A stretch of 64,000 bases of DNA, taken from contig OY729419.2 in the NCBI GenBank assembly GCA_963422285.2, forward strand, positions 1,612,001 to 1,676,000, read 5' to 3'. This stretch comes from VXYL01 sp963422285 (GTDB lineage: Bacteria; Pseudomonadota; Gammaproteobacteria; Pseudomonadales; Azotimanducaceae). The stretch's first letter is position 1. Each line of letters starts with the position of its first letter. The translations under genes were made by a program, and so were the position numbers. This document shows positions 41,543-49,403 of the stretch, in pieces. A model generated the notes under the pieces. It was not told the origin of the DNA. It saw only the letters and a program-made list of their open reading frames with translations, and did not search any database.

Positions 41543-43963
41543 ATGACGCTGATGCACACCGCCACCTCCGCTATCAGGCGCACCATCATGCGCCTGCTGA
41601 CCGGCAAGCGGTGGCGTGCGTTCGCCGCCCGCCGTGTGGATTTGACCATGACCGCCCCGCTACGCAACGCGCTGTTCGTCCTGTTCATCGGTGGCATCCT
41701 GGCCTACGGGGCCGGGTTCGCCTGCTACCTGCTCGCCCGCTTCGATCTCGTCAACCTGCTCGGCGATGTGAATATCGACGACTCTTTCTACTACTTCCAG
41801 ATCGCCAGGAACCTAGCCGAGGGGAAGTTCTCCACCTTCGACGGCGGCATCAGCCGCACCAACGGCTATCACCCCGTCTGGATGCTGCTTGTCACGCCGT
41901 TCTACTGGGTGTTCGACAAGGAAGCGGCGCTGTTCGCCATCAAGGCCTTCGAGATCATGCTGATCGCCGGTGGCGTTGTCTTCATCGTCGTAGCGGCGCG
42001 GTTGGCGCGCCTGCCGTGGGTGTTGCTGTTCGCCGCGCTGCCGGCGCTATATCGAAATCACGGCGCCTGGGTGGGGATGGAGGCATCCGCGGGGCTGTTC
42101 ATGCTGGGCTTGCTGTTCCTGGCCCTGTGCCTGTACGCGCGCAATCCGGCACGCTGGCGCTGGGCGCTGGCCACGGTCGTCTTCGCCCTGCCGTGGGTGC
42201 GTCTGGAGTACATCGCCATATCCCTGGTGGCCACCGGCGCGCTGTGCGTTATCGAATGGTCTTGGCGGGAGCGGGCGCCCGGCGCATCCCGGAGAGAGCA
42301 AGTCCGTTCCGTATTGGCGGCCGATGCCGTCATTCCATTGCTCGGCGCTCTCGCCGGCATCCTGGTCTATTTCGCCTACAACTGGCTTGTCTTCGGCGGC
42401 ATGCTGCCGGTAAGCGGCGTGACCAAACACCTCTGGTCGCAAGTCCGGTGGGAACGTGAAGGCGGCTACAGCCTGCCGCGGAACCTCCTGAACATCATGG
42501 AAATCCCGGTATTCAGCGGCGGCGCGCTGGCGATGGTGCTGGCGTCCTGCGCCTTCCTCCCGCTGCTTTGGTGGCTTGTCCGCCGTGCACGCAGGCGGGA
42601 CGACTGGCTGCTGTTGGTTTTTCTGGTGGGCGTGTTCGGCGTGGCGGCGGGCCATCTGGCCAAGTTCGCGCAGACCGTACTTGTCGTGCATCCTGCCTTC
42701 GCGGGCTACAGTTGGTATTTCGTCCCGGCATATCTGACGCTGGCGCTGTTCATTCCTGTTGGATGTTACGTAGCAGTCCGTCTGGTACTTCGCCTTGTCA
42801 CTCCAAAATCGCGTCGCGTCGCCGTGCTCCTGAGCCGGGGGATCATCGGCGTCGGCATAGCCATCCTGTTCATCAGGACAGACTTCACTTATCCGTTCCG
42901 GTATGTAGACGACACCAGCCAAAGTAACTGGGACTGGGAGATGCACTCCTACACGGGCACGCAGGCGATGAACCGCATACTCCCCGAAGGCAGCGTGGTC
43001 GGGTCGTGGGACGCCAGCGTCATCGGCTATTTCTCACGCTTTCCGGTGGTGAATCTCGATGGTCTGGTCAACTCGTACGAATATATGCGCAGATACCATG
43101 ACGCGGGTCGGAAAACAGGATGGACATACAAAAACAAACATGCAAACGCCGAATCGCCGTTCGAAAAGTTCAGCATCACGCACTTCGCCAATATGATGGA
43201 TCTCGACGAGAAAACTAATAAATTGATATATGAGGGCGTTTCATATGTACGCCCCCGCGCGGGGGCGAAGTTATTTCGAATCTGGTCTGCCGCGCCACTG
43301 GGCGATTTTGACGCCGCTGCCTGGTTTTGGGAAAAAATGGAGCCTCACTTCGACTACCGGTCGGGTGACGCCGGGCTTATCGTGAATGGCCGGACGGCGC
43401 AGGCGTTCACCAGGAAATGCCCATCGGACGAGGAGATCGTGTGGTCCTGGAATGGGTCGGAAGGCAAGGCGTTTATCGGCCCCTCGGGGCGGTGGAGGAA
43501 TACGCAAACCGGGTTATGCGTAGCCGCCGCAGTGCTGCCCCACACCTCAGATCCCCCGATGCGGCTTGAGGCAATGACAGCAAGCGATTACTTGGCGGAA
43601 TTGGTCAGAGTTCACCAACCGGTCATCCGCTCGAATTATGACGTGTATCTTGTCGATGACAGCCTCCTCTACGTCAAGGAGCATTGTAAGGCGGCGGACA
43701 CCGAGGCGCCCTTCTTCGTGCATGTGTTCCCGATGGACCGCAACGACCTGCCCGATCGCCGCAGGCAGTCCCAATTCGACAATCTCGATTTCAGATTTCA
43801 AAGCATCGGCCAGGAAGTCGGGGGAACATGCTTCGCCGTCCGGCATCTGCCGGAGTACCCCGTCGCTGCGATCCGCACCGGACAGTACACCGGCGGGGGA
43901 CGGGTCTGGGAAGGCAGCTTCGATATTGCCGGGCAGGCGCGCGACGGGGAGGTTGCGCCATGA
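41543..43963 (+). CDS. GT-C glycosyltransferase 4, mosaic
   Basis: An 806-residue membrane glycosyltransferase, the same length as transferase 2 and nearly the same in residues about 22-395 (GT-C motif VNIDDSFYYFQIARNLAEGK). The middle alternates identical and diverged patches (for example DTSQSNWDWEMHSYTGTQAM is specific). From about base 43703 to the stop it instead follows transferase 3 (FFVHVFPMDRNDLPDRRRQS, TGQYTGGGRVWEGSFDIAGQ). It is a chimera whose body is a transferase 2 paralogue and whose C-terminal module is from transferase 3. The first residues (MTLMHTATSAIRRTIMRLL) weakly resemble the DprE2 start. The stop overlaps the dprE2 start. Confidence 0.78.
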   Translation: MTLMHTATSAIRRTIMRLLTGKRWRAFAARRVDLTMTAPLRNALFVLFIGGILAYGAGFACYLLARFDLVNLLGDVNIDDSFYYFQIARNLAEGKFSTFDGGISRTNGYHPVWMLLVTPFYWVFDKEAALFAIKAFEIMLIAGGVVFIVVAARLARLPWVLLFAALPALYRNHGAWVGMEASAGLFMLGLLFLALCLYARNPARWRWALATVVFALPWVRLEYIAISLVATGALCVIEWSWRERAPGASRREQVRSVLAADAVIPLLGALAGILVYFAYNWLVFGGMLPVSGVTKHLWSQVRWEREGGYSLPRNLLNIMEIPVFSGGALAMVLASCAFLPLLWWLVRRARRRDDWLLLVFLVGVFGVAAGHLAKFAQTVLVVHPAFAGYSWYFVPAYLTLALFIPVGCYVAVRLVLRLVTPKSRRVAVLLSRGIIGVGIAILFIRTDFTYPFRYVDDTSQSNWDWEMHSYTGTQAMNRILPEGSVVGSWDASVIGYFSRFPVVNLDGLVNSYEYMRRYHDAGRKTGWTYKNKHANAESPFEKFSITHFANMMDLDEKTNKLIYEGVSYVRPRAGAKLFRIWSAAPLGDFDAAAWFWEKMEPHFDYRSGDAGLIVNGRTAQAFTRKCPSDEEIVWSWNGSEGKAFIGPSGRWRNTQTGLCVAAAVLPHTSDPPMRLEAMTASDYLAELVRVHQPVIRSNYDVYLVDDSLLYVKEHCKAADTEAPFFVHVFPMDRNDLPDRRRQSQFDNLDFRFQSIGQEVGGTCFAVRHLPEYPVAAIRTGQYTGGGRVWEGSFDIAGQARDGEVAP
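41605..42729 (+). repeat. 1.1-kb duplicated glycosyltransferase block, copy 2
   Basis: The second copy of the block at 35238-36362, inside transferase 4. Near-identity over 1,125 bases without indels should allow homologous recombination that deletes or amplifies the 6.4 kb between the copies. Confidence 0.9.
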
Positions 43964-44025
43964 GCGACAGGCACAAAACGGCACTGGTGATGGGTGCCAC
44001 CTCGGATATCGGCCGCGCCATCGCG
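43703..44025 (+). repeat. 323-bp direct repeat, copy 2
   Basis: The partner of 39464-39786. Here the repeat continues into the full dprE2 gene, whereas copy 1 stops after 22 codons, so this copy marks the ancestral transferase-dprE2 junction. Confidence 0.88.
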
Positions 44026-44703
44026 CGCCAACTGGCGCACCGCGGCTATGGGTTACAGCTTACGGCGCGCGACCCCGTGCGACTCGAGCGGGAAGTGCAG
44101 GACCTTCAAGTGCATACCGGCAGCGCGGTGACCTCATTGTACTGGGACGCGCTCCGGGACGGTGGCGGCGCCTTGTTCCTTGATACGCTCGACCCCTTGC
44201 CCGATGTGGCGGTGTGCGTCGTCGGACTGCTCGGCGACCAGGCGGAGAGCCAGCGGGACGGCGTGGCGGCGGAGCGGGTGATGCGCACCAACTATGTCGG
44301 TCCCGCGCTGCTGATGGGGGCGCTCGCCGAGCGCTTCGAGCGGCGCGGCAGCGGCGTCCTGGTCGGCGTCAGCTCGGTGGCGGGCGAACGTGGGCGCGCC
44401 GCGAACTATGTCTACGGTTCGGCCAAGGCGGGACTCACCGCGTTCCTGTCCGGGCTGCGCAACCGGTTGGCCTGCTCCGGCATCCACGTGGTGACGGTCA
44501 AGCCGGGCTTCGTGCGTACCCGCATGACCGACGGAATGGACCTGCCGGCGCGGCTGACCGCCACGCCCCAGGAGGTGGCCGCTGCGGTCGTCCAAGCGAT
44601 CCGCCGTCGCCGTGACGTGGTATACGTGCGCCGTGTCTGGCACCCGATCATGTTCCTCCTGCGCACCATCCCTGAATATGTTTTTAAGCGCATGAGGCTT
44701 TAG
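43960..44703 (+). CDS. dprE2: DprE2-like decaprenylphosphoryl-2-keto-pentose reductase
   Basis: A 247-residue short-chain dehydrogenase that would reduce the 2-keto intermediate made by DprE1 to the arabinose lipid, using NAD(P)H. The cofactor motif is LVMGATSDIGRAIARQL; VGVSSVAGERG holds the catalytic Ser and NYVYGSAKAGLTAFLSGLRN the Tyr-x-x-x-Lys; KPGFVRTRMTDGM follows. A C-terminal tail with a hydrophobic end (YVRRVWHPIMFLLRTIPEYV) suggests membrane association. The ATG overlaps the transferase 4 stop by 4 bases. It is the last intact gene of the operon. Confidence 0.85.
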   Translation: MSDRHKTALVMGATSDIGRAIARQLAHRGYGLQLTARDPVRLEREVQDLQVHTGSAVTSLYWDALRDGGGALFLDTLDPLPDVAVCVVGLLGDQAESQRDGVAAERVMRTNYVGPALLMGALAERFERRGSGVLVGVSSVAGERGRAANYVYGSAKAGLTAFLSGLRNRLACSGIHVVTVKPGFVRTRMTDGMDLPARLTATPQEVAAAVVQAIRRRRDVVYVRRVWHPIMFLLRTIPEYVFKRMRL

Positions 44704-44732
44704 ATCGGCCATTTTTTCTAAGCTATATTTGC

Positions 44733-45330
44733 GGATGCAGGTGATGATGGTGCGAGACCGAGAGCACCCGCTCGGCGGGTTCATCCAGCTCGACGATGCC
44801 TCCCTCGGGGCGAGCGTAGCGGCGGCAAGCGCGGACGGAGCGCGCCGGGCAAGACCCCGTTCGTCGCCGCGGTCGAAACCCATGAGTAGGGACATCCGCA
44901 GCGGGTGAAGCTCGCCGTGGTCGAGGGCTTCCGTCTCACCGAAATCGCCGCCTGGGCGCAGCAGCACCTGAGTCCGGGCACGCAGGTGCTCTCCGATGGG
45001 CTGGCCTGCTTCAATGGCGTGACCGCGGCAGGCTGCGTGCATGAACCGATGGTGACCGGCGGCGGGAAAGCCGCGGTCGAGCGTCCCGAGTTTCGATGGG
45101 CGAACACGATTCTCGGCAACATCAAGGCGGCGTTGCGCGGCACCTATCATGCGGTTCGCCCCAAGTATGCGCAGCGCTGTCTGGCGGAGTTCGAGTACCG
45201 GTTCAATCGTCGCTTCGACCTGCCCGAGATCATCCCCAGACTGCTCTACGTGGCGCTGCGGACGCCGCCGATGCCGGAACGGCTGCTCAAGTTGCGCTTG
45301 GCTGGAGTGGTAATCAGGAAACTCGATGCC
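44733..45330 (+). pseudogene. IS1595-type transposase remnant
   Basis: A transposase of the IS1595 group in two frames. The start of the DDE domain is GGFIQLDDA (first Asp), blurred by a frameshift; the rest reads KLAVVEGFRLTEIAAWAQQH, LSPGTQVLSDGLACFNGVTA (second Asp), FRWANTILGNIKAALRGTYH, YAQRCLAEFEYRFNRRFDLP, ending PMPERLLKLRLAGVV. The N-terminal zinc-ribbon part is missing. It lies just past dprE2 and, with the dehydrogenase remnant at 29 kb, frames the arabinose operon in broken DNA. It differs from the ISXO2-like copy at 21 kb. Confidence 0.75.
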
Positions 45331-45457
45331 TCGACCAACGCAATGCCGGCCCCAAGCCCGGGAGGATCTTGCGCACCGCGGGTGGCAGGGCCAAGGCATC
45401 CGATCCAACGATGCCGAGCCGCAAGCAGGCTGGCAGGTTGCCGCGGCGGTTCAGGCG

Positions 45458-45874
45458 TCAAGGCACTATCGCCTCGGCCTCCACTTCTATCCGCCATTCC
45501 GGGTCGATGAGCGCTGCCACGCCGACCAGAGTGGCGACCGGAGCGACGGTGCCGAACACCTCGCCATGCACCGCGGCCACCGCCTGCCAGTCGTTGATGC
45601 GGATGAGGTACATGCGAGTGCGCACCACGTCGTCCAAGGCGCCGCCCAGTTCCGCCAGCGCCCGTTCGACGATCTCGAAACAACGTCGCGCCTGTCCGGC
45701 TGGATCGCCGGGGCAGACCGTGGCGCCGTCGTCGCCCACCGGCGCGGTGCCGGCGACGAGAATGCGATCGCCGACGCGCCGGGCGCGGCAGAAGCCGAAC
45801 AGGGCTTCGTAGGGGCTGGCGGAACGGACTGTCGCGGGTCGCTCTGCGTCCGCCGACCTTGGCGCTGGCGTCAT
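45458..45874 (-). CDS. Rid-family (YjgF) protein, non-RidA type
   Basis: A 138-residue member of the Rid fold: CRARRVGDRILVAGTAPVGD, GDPAGQARRCFEIVERALAE, VVRTRMYLIRINDWQAVAAV, RIEVEAEAIVP. In true RidA an Arg in the VARLP segment is needed to deaminate 2-aminoacrylate; the aligned stretch here is VAALIDP, so that Arg is Ala and classical RidA activity is unlikely. The ATG overlaps the prpD stop (ATGA), making it the last gene of the methylcitrate operon. Its substrate is unknown. An in-frame upstream ATG at 45937 lies inside prpD. Confidence 0.8.
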   Translation of the reverse strand: MTPAPRSADAERPATVRSASPYEALFGFCRARRVGDRILVAGTAPVGDDGATVCPGDPAGQARRCFEIVERALAELGGALDDVVRTRMYLIRINDWQAVAAVHGEVFGTVAPVATLVGVAALIDPEWRIEVEAEAIVP

Positions 45875-47367
45875 ACCGCCAGCATATCCATGAATTCGTT
45901 GACCGCAGTTGCCTGAAGCGTCGGGCCGTCCAGGCACAGATCGCGGATGCGAGTCGCCTGGGTGGCGGGGAAGCGGGTGGCGAGGTTGCGCTCGAACTTG
46001 GCCGCCAGCAGCGGCAAGCCCTCGGCGCGCCGACGACGATGGCCGATGGGGTACTCCACCGCCACCTTGTCCGTGCTCGAACCGTCCTTGAAGAACACCT
46101 GCACAGCGTTGGCGATGCTGCGCTTGTCCGGCTCGTGGTATTCGCGGCTGTAGCGCGGTTCCTCCTGCACTTGCATGAGGTCGCGCAGTCGGTCGATGCG
46201 CGGATCGGCGGCGGCGTCATTCTCGTAGTCGTCGGCGGTCAGATCGCCCTTGAGAAGCCCCACTGCGGTCATGTATTGCAGACAGTGGTCGCGGTCGGCG
46301 GGATTGTTCAGCGCCCCGCTCTTGCTGATGATGCGGATGGCGGATTCGTGAGTATTGAGCACGATCCGCTCGATATCGTCGAGGCGACCAGTTACTTCGG
46401 GGTGCAATTGCACCGCTGCTTCCACCGCGGTCTGAGCATGGAACTCGGCGGGAAAGGATATCTTGAACAGCACGTTCTCCATGACGTAGCTGCCGTAGGG
46501 ACGCTGGAAGCGGAACTTCTGGCCTCCGAAGGCTACATCGTAGAAGCCCCAGGTGGGGGCCGTGAGGGCGCTGGGATAGCCGATCTCGCCTTTCAGCACC
46601 AGCAGCGCCAGCCGCACGGCACGGCTGGCGGCATCGCCGGCGGCCCAGGACTTGCGCGGCCCGGCGTTGGGCGCGTGCCGGTAGGTGCGCAGCGCCGAGC
46701 CATCGATGAAGGCGTGGGAGAGGGCGTCGACCACCTGCCCATGGCTGCCGCCGAGCAGGCGCGTCACCACCGCAGCGGAGGCGACGCGCACCAGCAGCAC
46801 ATGGTCCAGGCCGACCCGATTGAAGCTGTTTTCCAGCGCCAGACAGCCTTGGATCTCGTGCGCCTGGATCATCGCCGACAACACGTCGCGCATGGCGAGC
46901 GGCGCTCGTCCGTGGGCGACCGCCCGCCGGCTGGCATAATCCGCAACGGCGAGGATGCCGCCGAGGTTGTCCGACGGATGGCCCCACTCCGCGGCCAGCC
47001 AAGTGTCGTTGAAGTCCAGCCAGCGGATGATGCAGCCGATGTCCCAGGCGGCCTTGACGGGGTCCAGCTCAAACTGGGTACCGGGAACGCGGGCGCCGCC
47101 TGGCACTACGGTTCCGGGAACCATCGGCCCCAAGTGCTTGGCGCATTCCGGAAAGCGCAAGGCCAGGAAACCGCAGCCCAAGGTGTCCATCAGGCAATGG
47201 CGGGCGGTGTCGTAGGCCTCGGCGCTATCTATCTTGCCGCCGACGACGTAATCGGCGATGGCGACGAGTTCCGCGTCCGGCTCGGGCAGGATATTGGCGT
47301 CTGCGTTTTTTTTGCGAGGGGTTCCCCCCTCTCGCTTGCGAGAGGCGCTCGCCTGCTCCCCGCTCAC
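45871..47367 (-). CDS. prpD: 2-methylcitrate dehydratase
   Basis: A protein of about 480-498 residues converting 2-methylcitrate to 2-methyl-cis-aconitate. MmgE/PrpD-family motifs: HCLMDTLGCGFLALRFPECA, RWLDFNDTWLAAEWGHPSDN, GCLALENSFNRVGLDHVLLV, DGSALRTYRHAPNAGPRKSW, AAGDAASRAVRLALLVLKGE. The start is unclear: no ATG precedes the conserved domain. A GTG at 47367, 4 bases after the prpC stop, is the best candidate but makes an N-terminus (SGEQASASRKREGGTPRKKN) encoded by a palindrome and a run of eight A. No acnD or prpF is present, consistent with prpD doing the step. Confidence 0.88.
   Translation of the reverse strand: MSGEQASASRKREGGTPRKKNADANILPEPDAELVAIADYVVGGKIDSAEAYDTARHCLMDTLGCGFLALRFPECAKHLGPMVPGTVVPGGARVPGTQFELDPVKAAWDIGCIIRWLDFNDTWLAAEWGHPSDNLGGILAVADYASRRAVAHGRAPLAMRDVLSAMIQAHEIQGCLALENSFNRVGLDHVLLVRVASAAVVTRLLGGSHGQVVDALSHAFIDGSALRTYRHAPNAGPRKSWAAGDAASRAVRLALLVLKGEIGYPSALTAPTWGFYDVAFGGQKFRFQRPYGSYVMENVLFKISFPAEFHAQTAVEAAVQLHPEVTGRLDDIERIVLNTHESAIRIISKSGALNNPADRDHCLQYMTAVGLLKGDLTADDYENDAAADPRIDRLRDLMQVQEEPRYSREYHEPDKRSIANAVQVFFKDGSSTDKVAVEYPIGHRRRRAEGLPLLAAKFERNLATRFPATQATRIRDLCLDGPTLQATAVNEFMDMLAV
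47306..47345. repeat. Palindrome and A/T run at prpC-prpD junction
   Basis: CCTCTCGC-TT-GCGAGAGG (47328-47345) is a perfect 8-bp-arm palindrome. Next to it are complementary G4 and C6 runs and eight T (47306-47313). On the transcribed minus strand the run is A8 and lies 3' of the hairpin, so this is not a Rho-independent terminator of prpC. It falls within the apparent first 25 codons of prpD and may be an intergenic hairpin element that became coding, or mark a later true start. Confidence 0.6.
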
Positions 47368-47371
47368 GGCT

Positions 47372-48496
47372 TCAGCGATCCGCCAGCGCCGGGAACGCCC
47401 GGGGCGTAGGGCCGATGTAGTCGGCGCTTGGCCGGATGATGCGGTTGTCGACTCGCTGTTCCATGACGTGGGCGGTCCACCCCGATACCCGGGAGCAGAC
47501 GAAGATGGGCGTGAACAGCTTGGTGGGAATGCCCATGAAGCGGTAGGCGGGAGCGTGGAAGAAGTCCGCATTGGCGAACAGCGCCTTCTCGTCCCACATC
47601 ACCTTCTCGACAGCGCAGGAGATCGGGTAGAGCGTCCGATCGCCCACTTCCTCGGCAAGCCGTTCGGCCCAGCTCTTGATGATGGTGTTGCGGGGATCGG
47701 AGGTGCGGTAGATGGCGTGGCCGAAACCCATGACCACCTGCTTGCGTTCGAGCAGGCTGCGCACCGCGTCCGCGGCCGCCGCCGGCGTATCGAACTGCTC
47801 GATCAACGCCATCGCGGCCTCGTTGGCGCCGCCGTGCAGCGGACCGCGCAGAGAGCCGATGGCACCAGTGACGCAAGAGTGCATGTCCGACAGCGTCGAC
47901 GCGCACACCCGAGCGGTGAAGGTGGAAGCGTTGAACTCGTGCTCGGCGTAGAGAATCAGCGACACGTCCAGGACGCGCCGGAACAGTTCGCTGGGCGACT
48001 CGCCCTTGAGGGTTGCCAGAAAGTGGCCGGCCAGGGAGTCCTCGTTGGTATCGACGTCGATGCGCACGCCGTCGTGGCTGAAGCGATACCAGTAGTTGAC
48101 GATGGAGGGCAAGGCCCCGAGCAGGCGGTCGGCCACCTGCTGCTGATTGGTGAAGTCGCCCTCCGGCTCCAAGTTGCCGAGCATGGAGCAGCCGGTGCGC
48201 AGGACGTCCATGGGATGGGCGCTTGCCGGGATGCGCTCCAGCACTTCCTTCAGCGCCGTCGGCAGGCCGCGCAGACCCTTAAGCCTGGCGCGATAGGCAT
48301 CGAGAGCGGCGGCGTTCGGCAACTCGCCGTGGAAGACGAGGTAGGCGACCTCCTCGAAGGACGCGCCCGCCGCCAAATCCGAAATATCGTAGCCGCGGTA
48401 GGTCAGGCCGGTGCCGGTCTTGCCCACGGTACACAGCGCCGTCTGCCCGGCGCTCTGGCCGCGCAAGCCGGCGCCGCCGAGTTTCTTGTCAACCAT
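47372..48496 (-). CDS. prpC: 2-methylcitrate synthase
   Basis: A 374-residue type II citrate-synthase-fold enzyme condensing propionyl-CoA with oxaloacetate. Motifs: TGLTYRGYDISDLAAGASFE, EFNASTFTARVCASTLSDMH (His), GPLHGGANEAAM (His), VMGFGHAIYRTSDPRNTIIK, FTPIFVCSRVSGWTAHVMEQ (Arg/active loop). Its start overlaps the prpB 3' end by 8 bases. MVDKKLGGAGLRGQSAGQTA is the usual N-terminus. The operon context favours methylcitrate over citrate synthase. Confidence 0.92.
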   Translation of the reverse strand: MVDKKLGGAGLRGQSAGQTALCTVGKTGTGLTYRGYDISDLAAGASFEEVAYLVFHGELPNAAALDAYRARLKGLRGLPTALKEVLERIPASAHPMDVLRTGCSMLGNLEPEGDFTNQQQVADRLLGALPSIVNYWYRFSHDGVRIDVDTNEDSLAGHFLATLKGESPSELFRRVLDVSLILYAEHEFNASTFTARVCASTLSDMHSCVTGAIGSLRGPLHGGANEAAMALIEQFDTPAAAADAVRSLLERKQVVMGFGHAIYRTSDPRNTIIKSWAERLAEEVGDRTLYPISCAVEKVMWDEKALFANADFFHAPAYRFMGIPTKLFTPIFVCSRVSGWTAHVMEQRVDNRIIRPSADYIGPTPRAFPALADR

Positions 48497-49403
48497 CTTG
48501 TCGCTCTGCTCCGTAATCCGTGCCCTGGTCCGCGTCGGCGGCGAACAGCCGATCGAGCTTCTCCTCGAAGTCGCGGTAGCCCAGCACCTCGTACAGTTCG
48601 TCGCGCGTCTGCATGGCACCGACGACGCTTTGCTGGGTACCCTCGGCGCGAATGGCGCGGTAGACGTTCAGTGCCGCCAAGCTCATCGCCCGGAACGCCG
48701 ACAGCGGGTACAGCGCCATGCTAACACCAACGCGGCGCAGATCGTCGAGGGAGTAGAGCGGGGTCTTGCCGAATTCGGTGAGATTGGCCAGCACCGGCAC
48801 GCCGACCGCGCCGGTGACGCGAGCGTACATGTCGAGCTCGGTCATCGCCTCGGCGAAGATGGCGTCGGCGCCCGCTTCCTCGAACCGTCCTGCCCGCTCC
48901 ACCGCGGCGTCGAGCCCTGCCACGGCCAGCGCGTCCGTGCGCGCCATGACGACGAAGGCGTCGTCGGTCTTGGCGTCCACCGCGGCCTTGATGCGATCGC
49001 ACATCTCGCCGACGGCGACGATGGCCTTGTTGGGCCGATGGCCGCAGCGCTTGGCGGCCACCTGATCCTCGATATGCGCGGCACCGGCGCCGGCGCGGAT
49101 CATCTCGCGGATGGCGCGGGCGATGTTGAAGGCGCCGCCCCAGCCGGTGTCGATGTCCACCAGCAGCGGCAGCGACGTGGCGGCGGTGATCCGGCGCACG
49201 TCCTCCGACACGTCGTTCAAGGTGGTCATGCCGAGATCGGGCAGGCCGTAGGAGGCGTTGGCGACGCCGCCGCCGCTGACGTACAGCGCTCGATAGCCGA
49301 CGCTCTCGGCCAGCAAGGCCGCGTAGGCGTTTACGGCGCCGACGATCTGCAGCGGCGTCTCGTCGGCCAGCGCCTGCCGGAAGCGTTTGCCGGGCGTGCT
49401 CAT
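48489..49403 (-). CDS. prpB: 2-methylisocitrate lyase
   Basis: A 304-residue enzyme cleaving 2-methylisocitrate to pyruvate and succinate, the last step of the cycle. The Mg-binding segment is PLLVDIDTGWGGAFNIARAI. The catalytic loop is AAKRCGHRPNKAIV (the shorter K-R-C-G-H of PrpB against KKCGHMGG in AceA). FVVMARTDALAVAGLDAAVE and ADAIFAEAMTELDMY follow. The ATG at 49403 overlaps the thrH stop by 4 bases. Confidence 0.93.
   Translation of the reverse strand: MSTPGKRFRQALADETPLQIVGAVNAYAALLAESVGYRALYVSGGGVANASYGLPDLGMTTLNDVSEDVRRITAATSLPLLVDIDTGWGGAFNIARAIREMIRAGAGAAHIEDQVAAKRCGHRPNKAIVAVGEMCDRIKAAVDAKTDDAFVVMARTDALAVAGLDAAVERAGRFEEAGADAIFAEAMTELDMYARVTGAVGVPVLANLTEFGKTPLYSLDDLRRVGVSMALYPLSAFRAMSLAALNVYRAIRAEGTQQSVVGAMQTRDELYEVLGYRDFEEKLDRLFAADADQGTDYGAERQDG

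Noticed and set aside
44704..44735. Terminator after dprE2
   Set aside because: A run of six T is present, but no convincing stem precedes it.
47306..47345. Rho-independent terminator between prpC and prpD
   Set aside because: On the transcribed strand the homopolymer is A8, not T, so it cannot act as a terminator for the operon.
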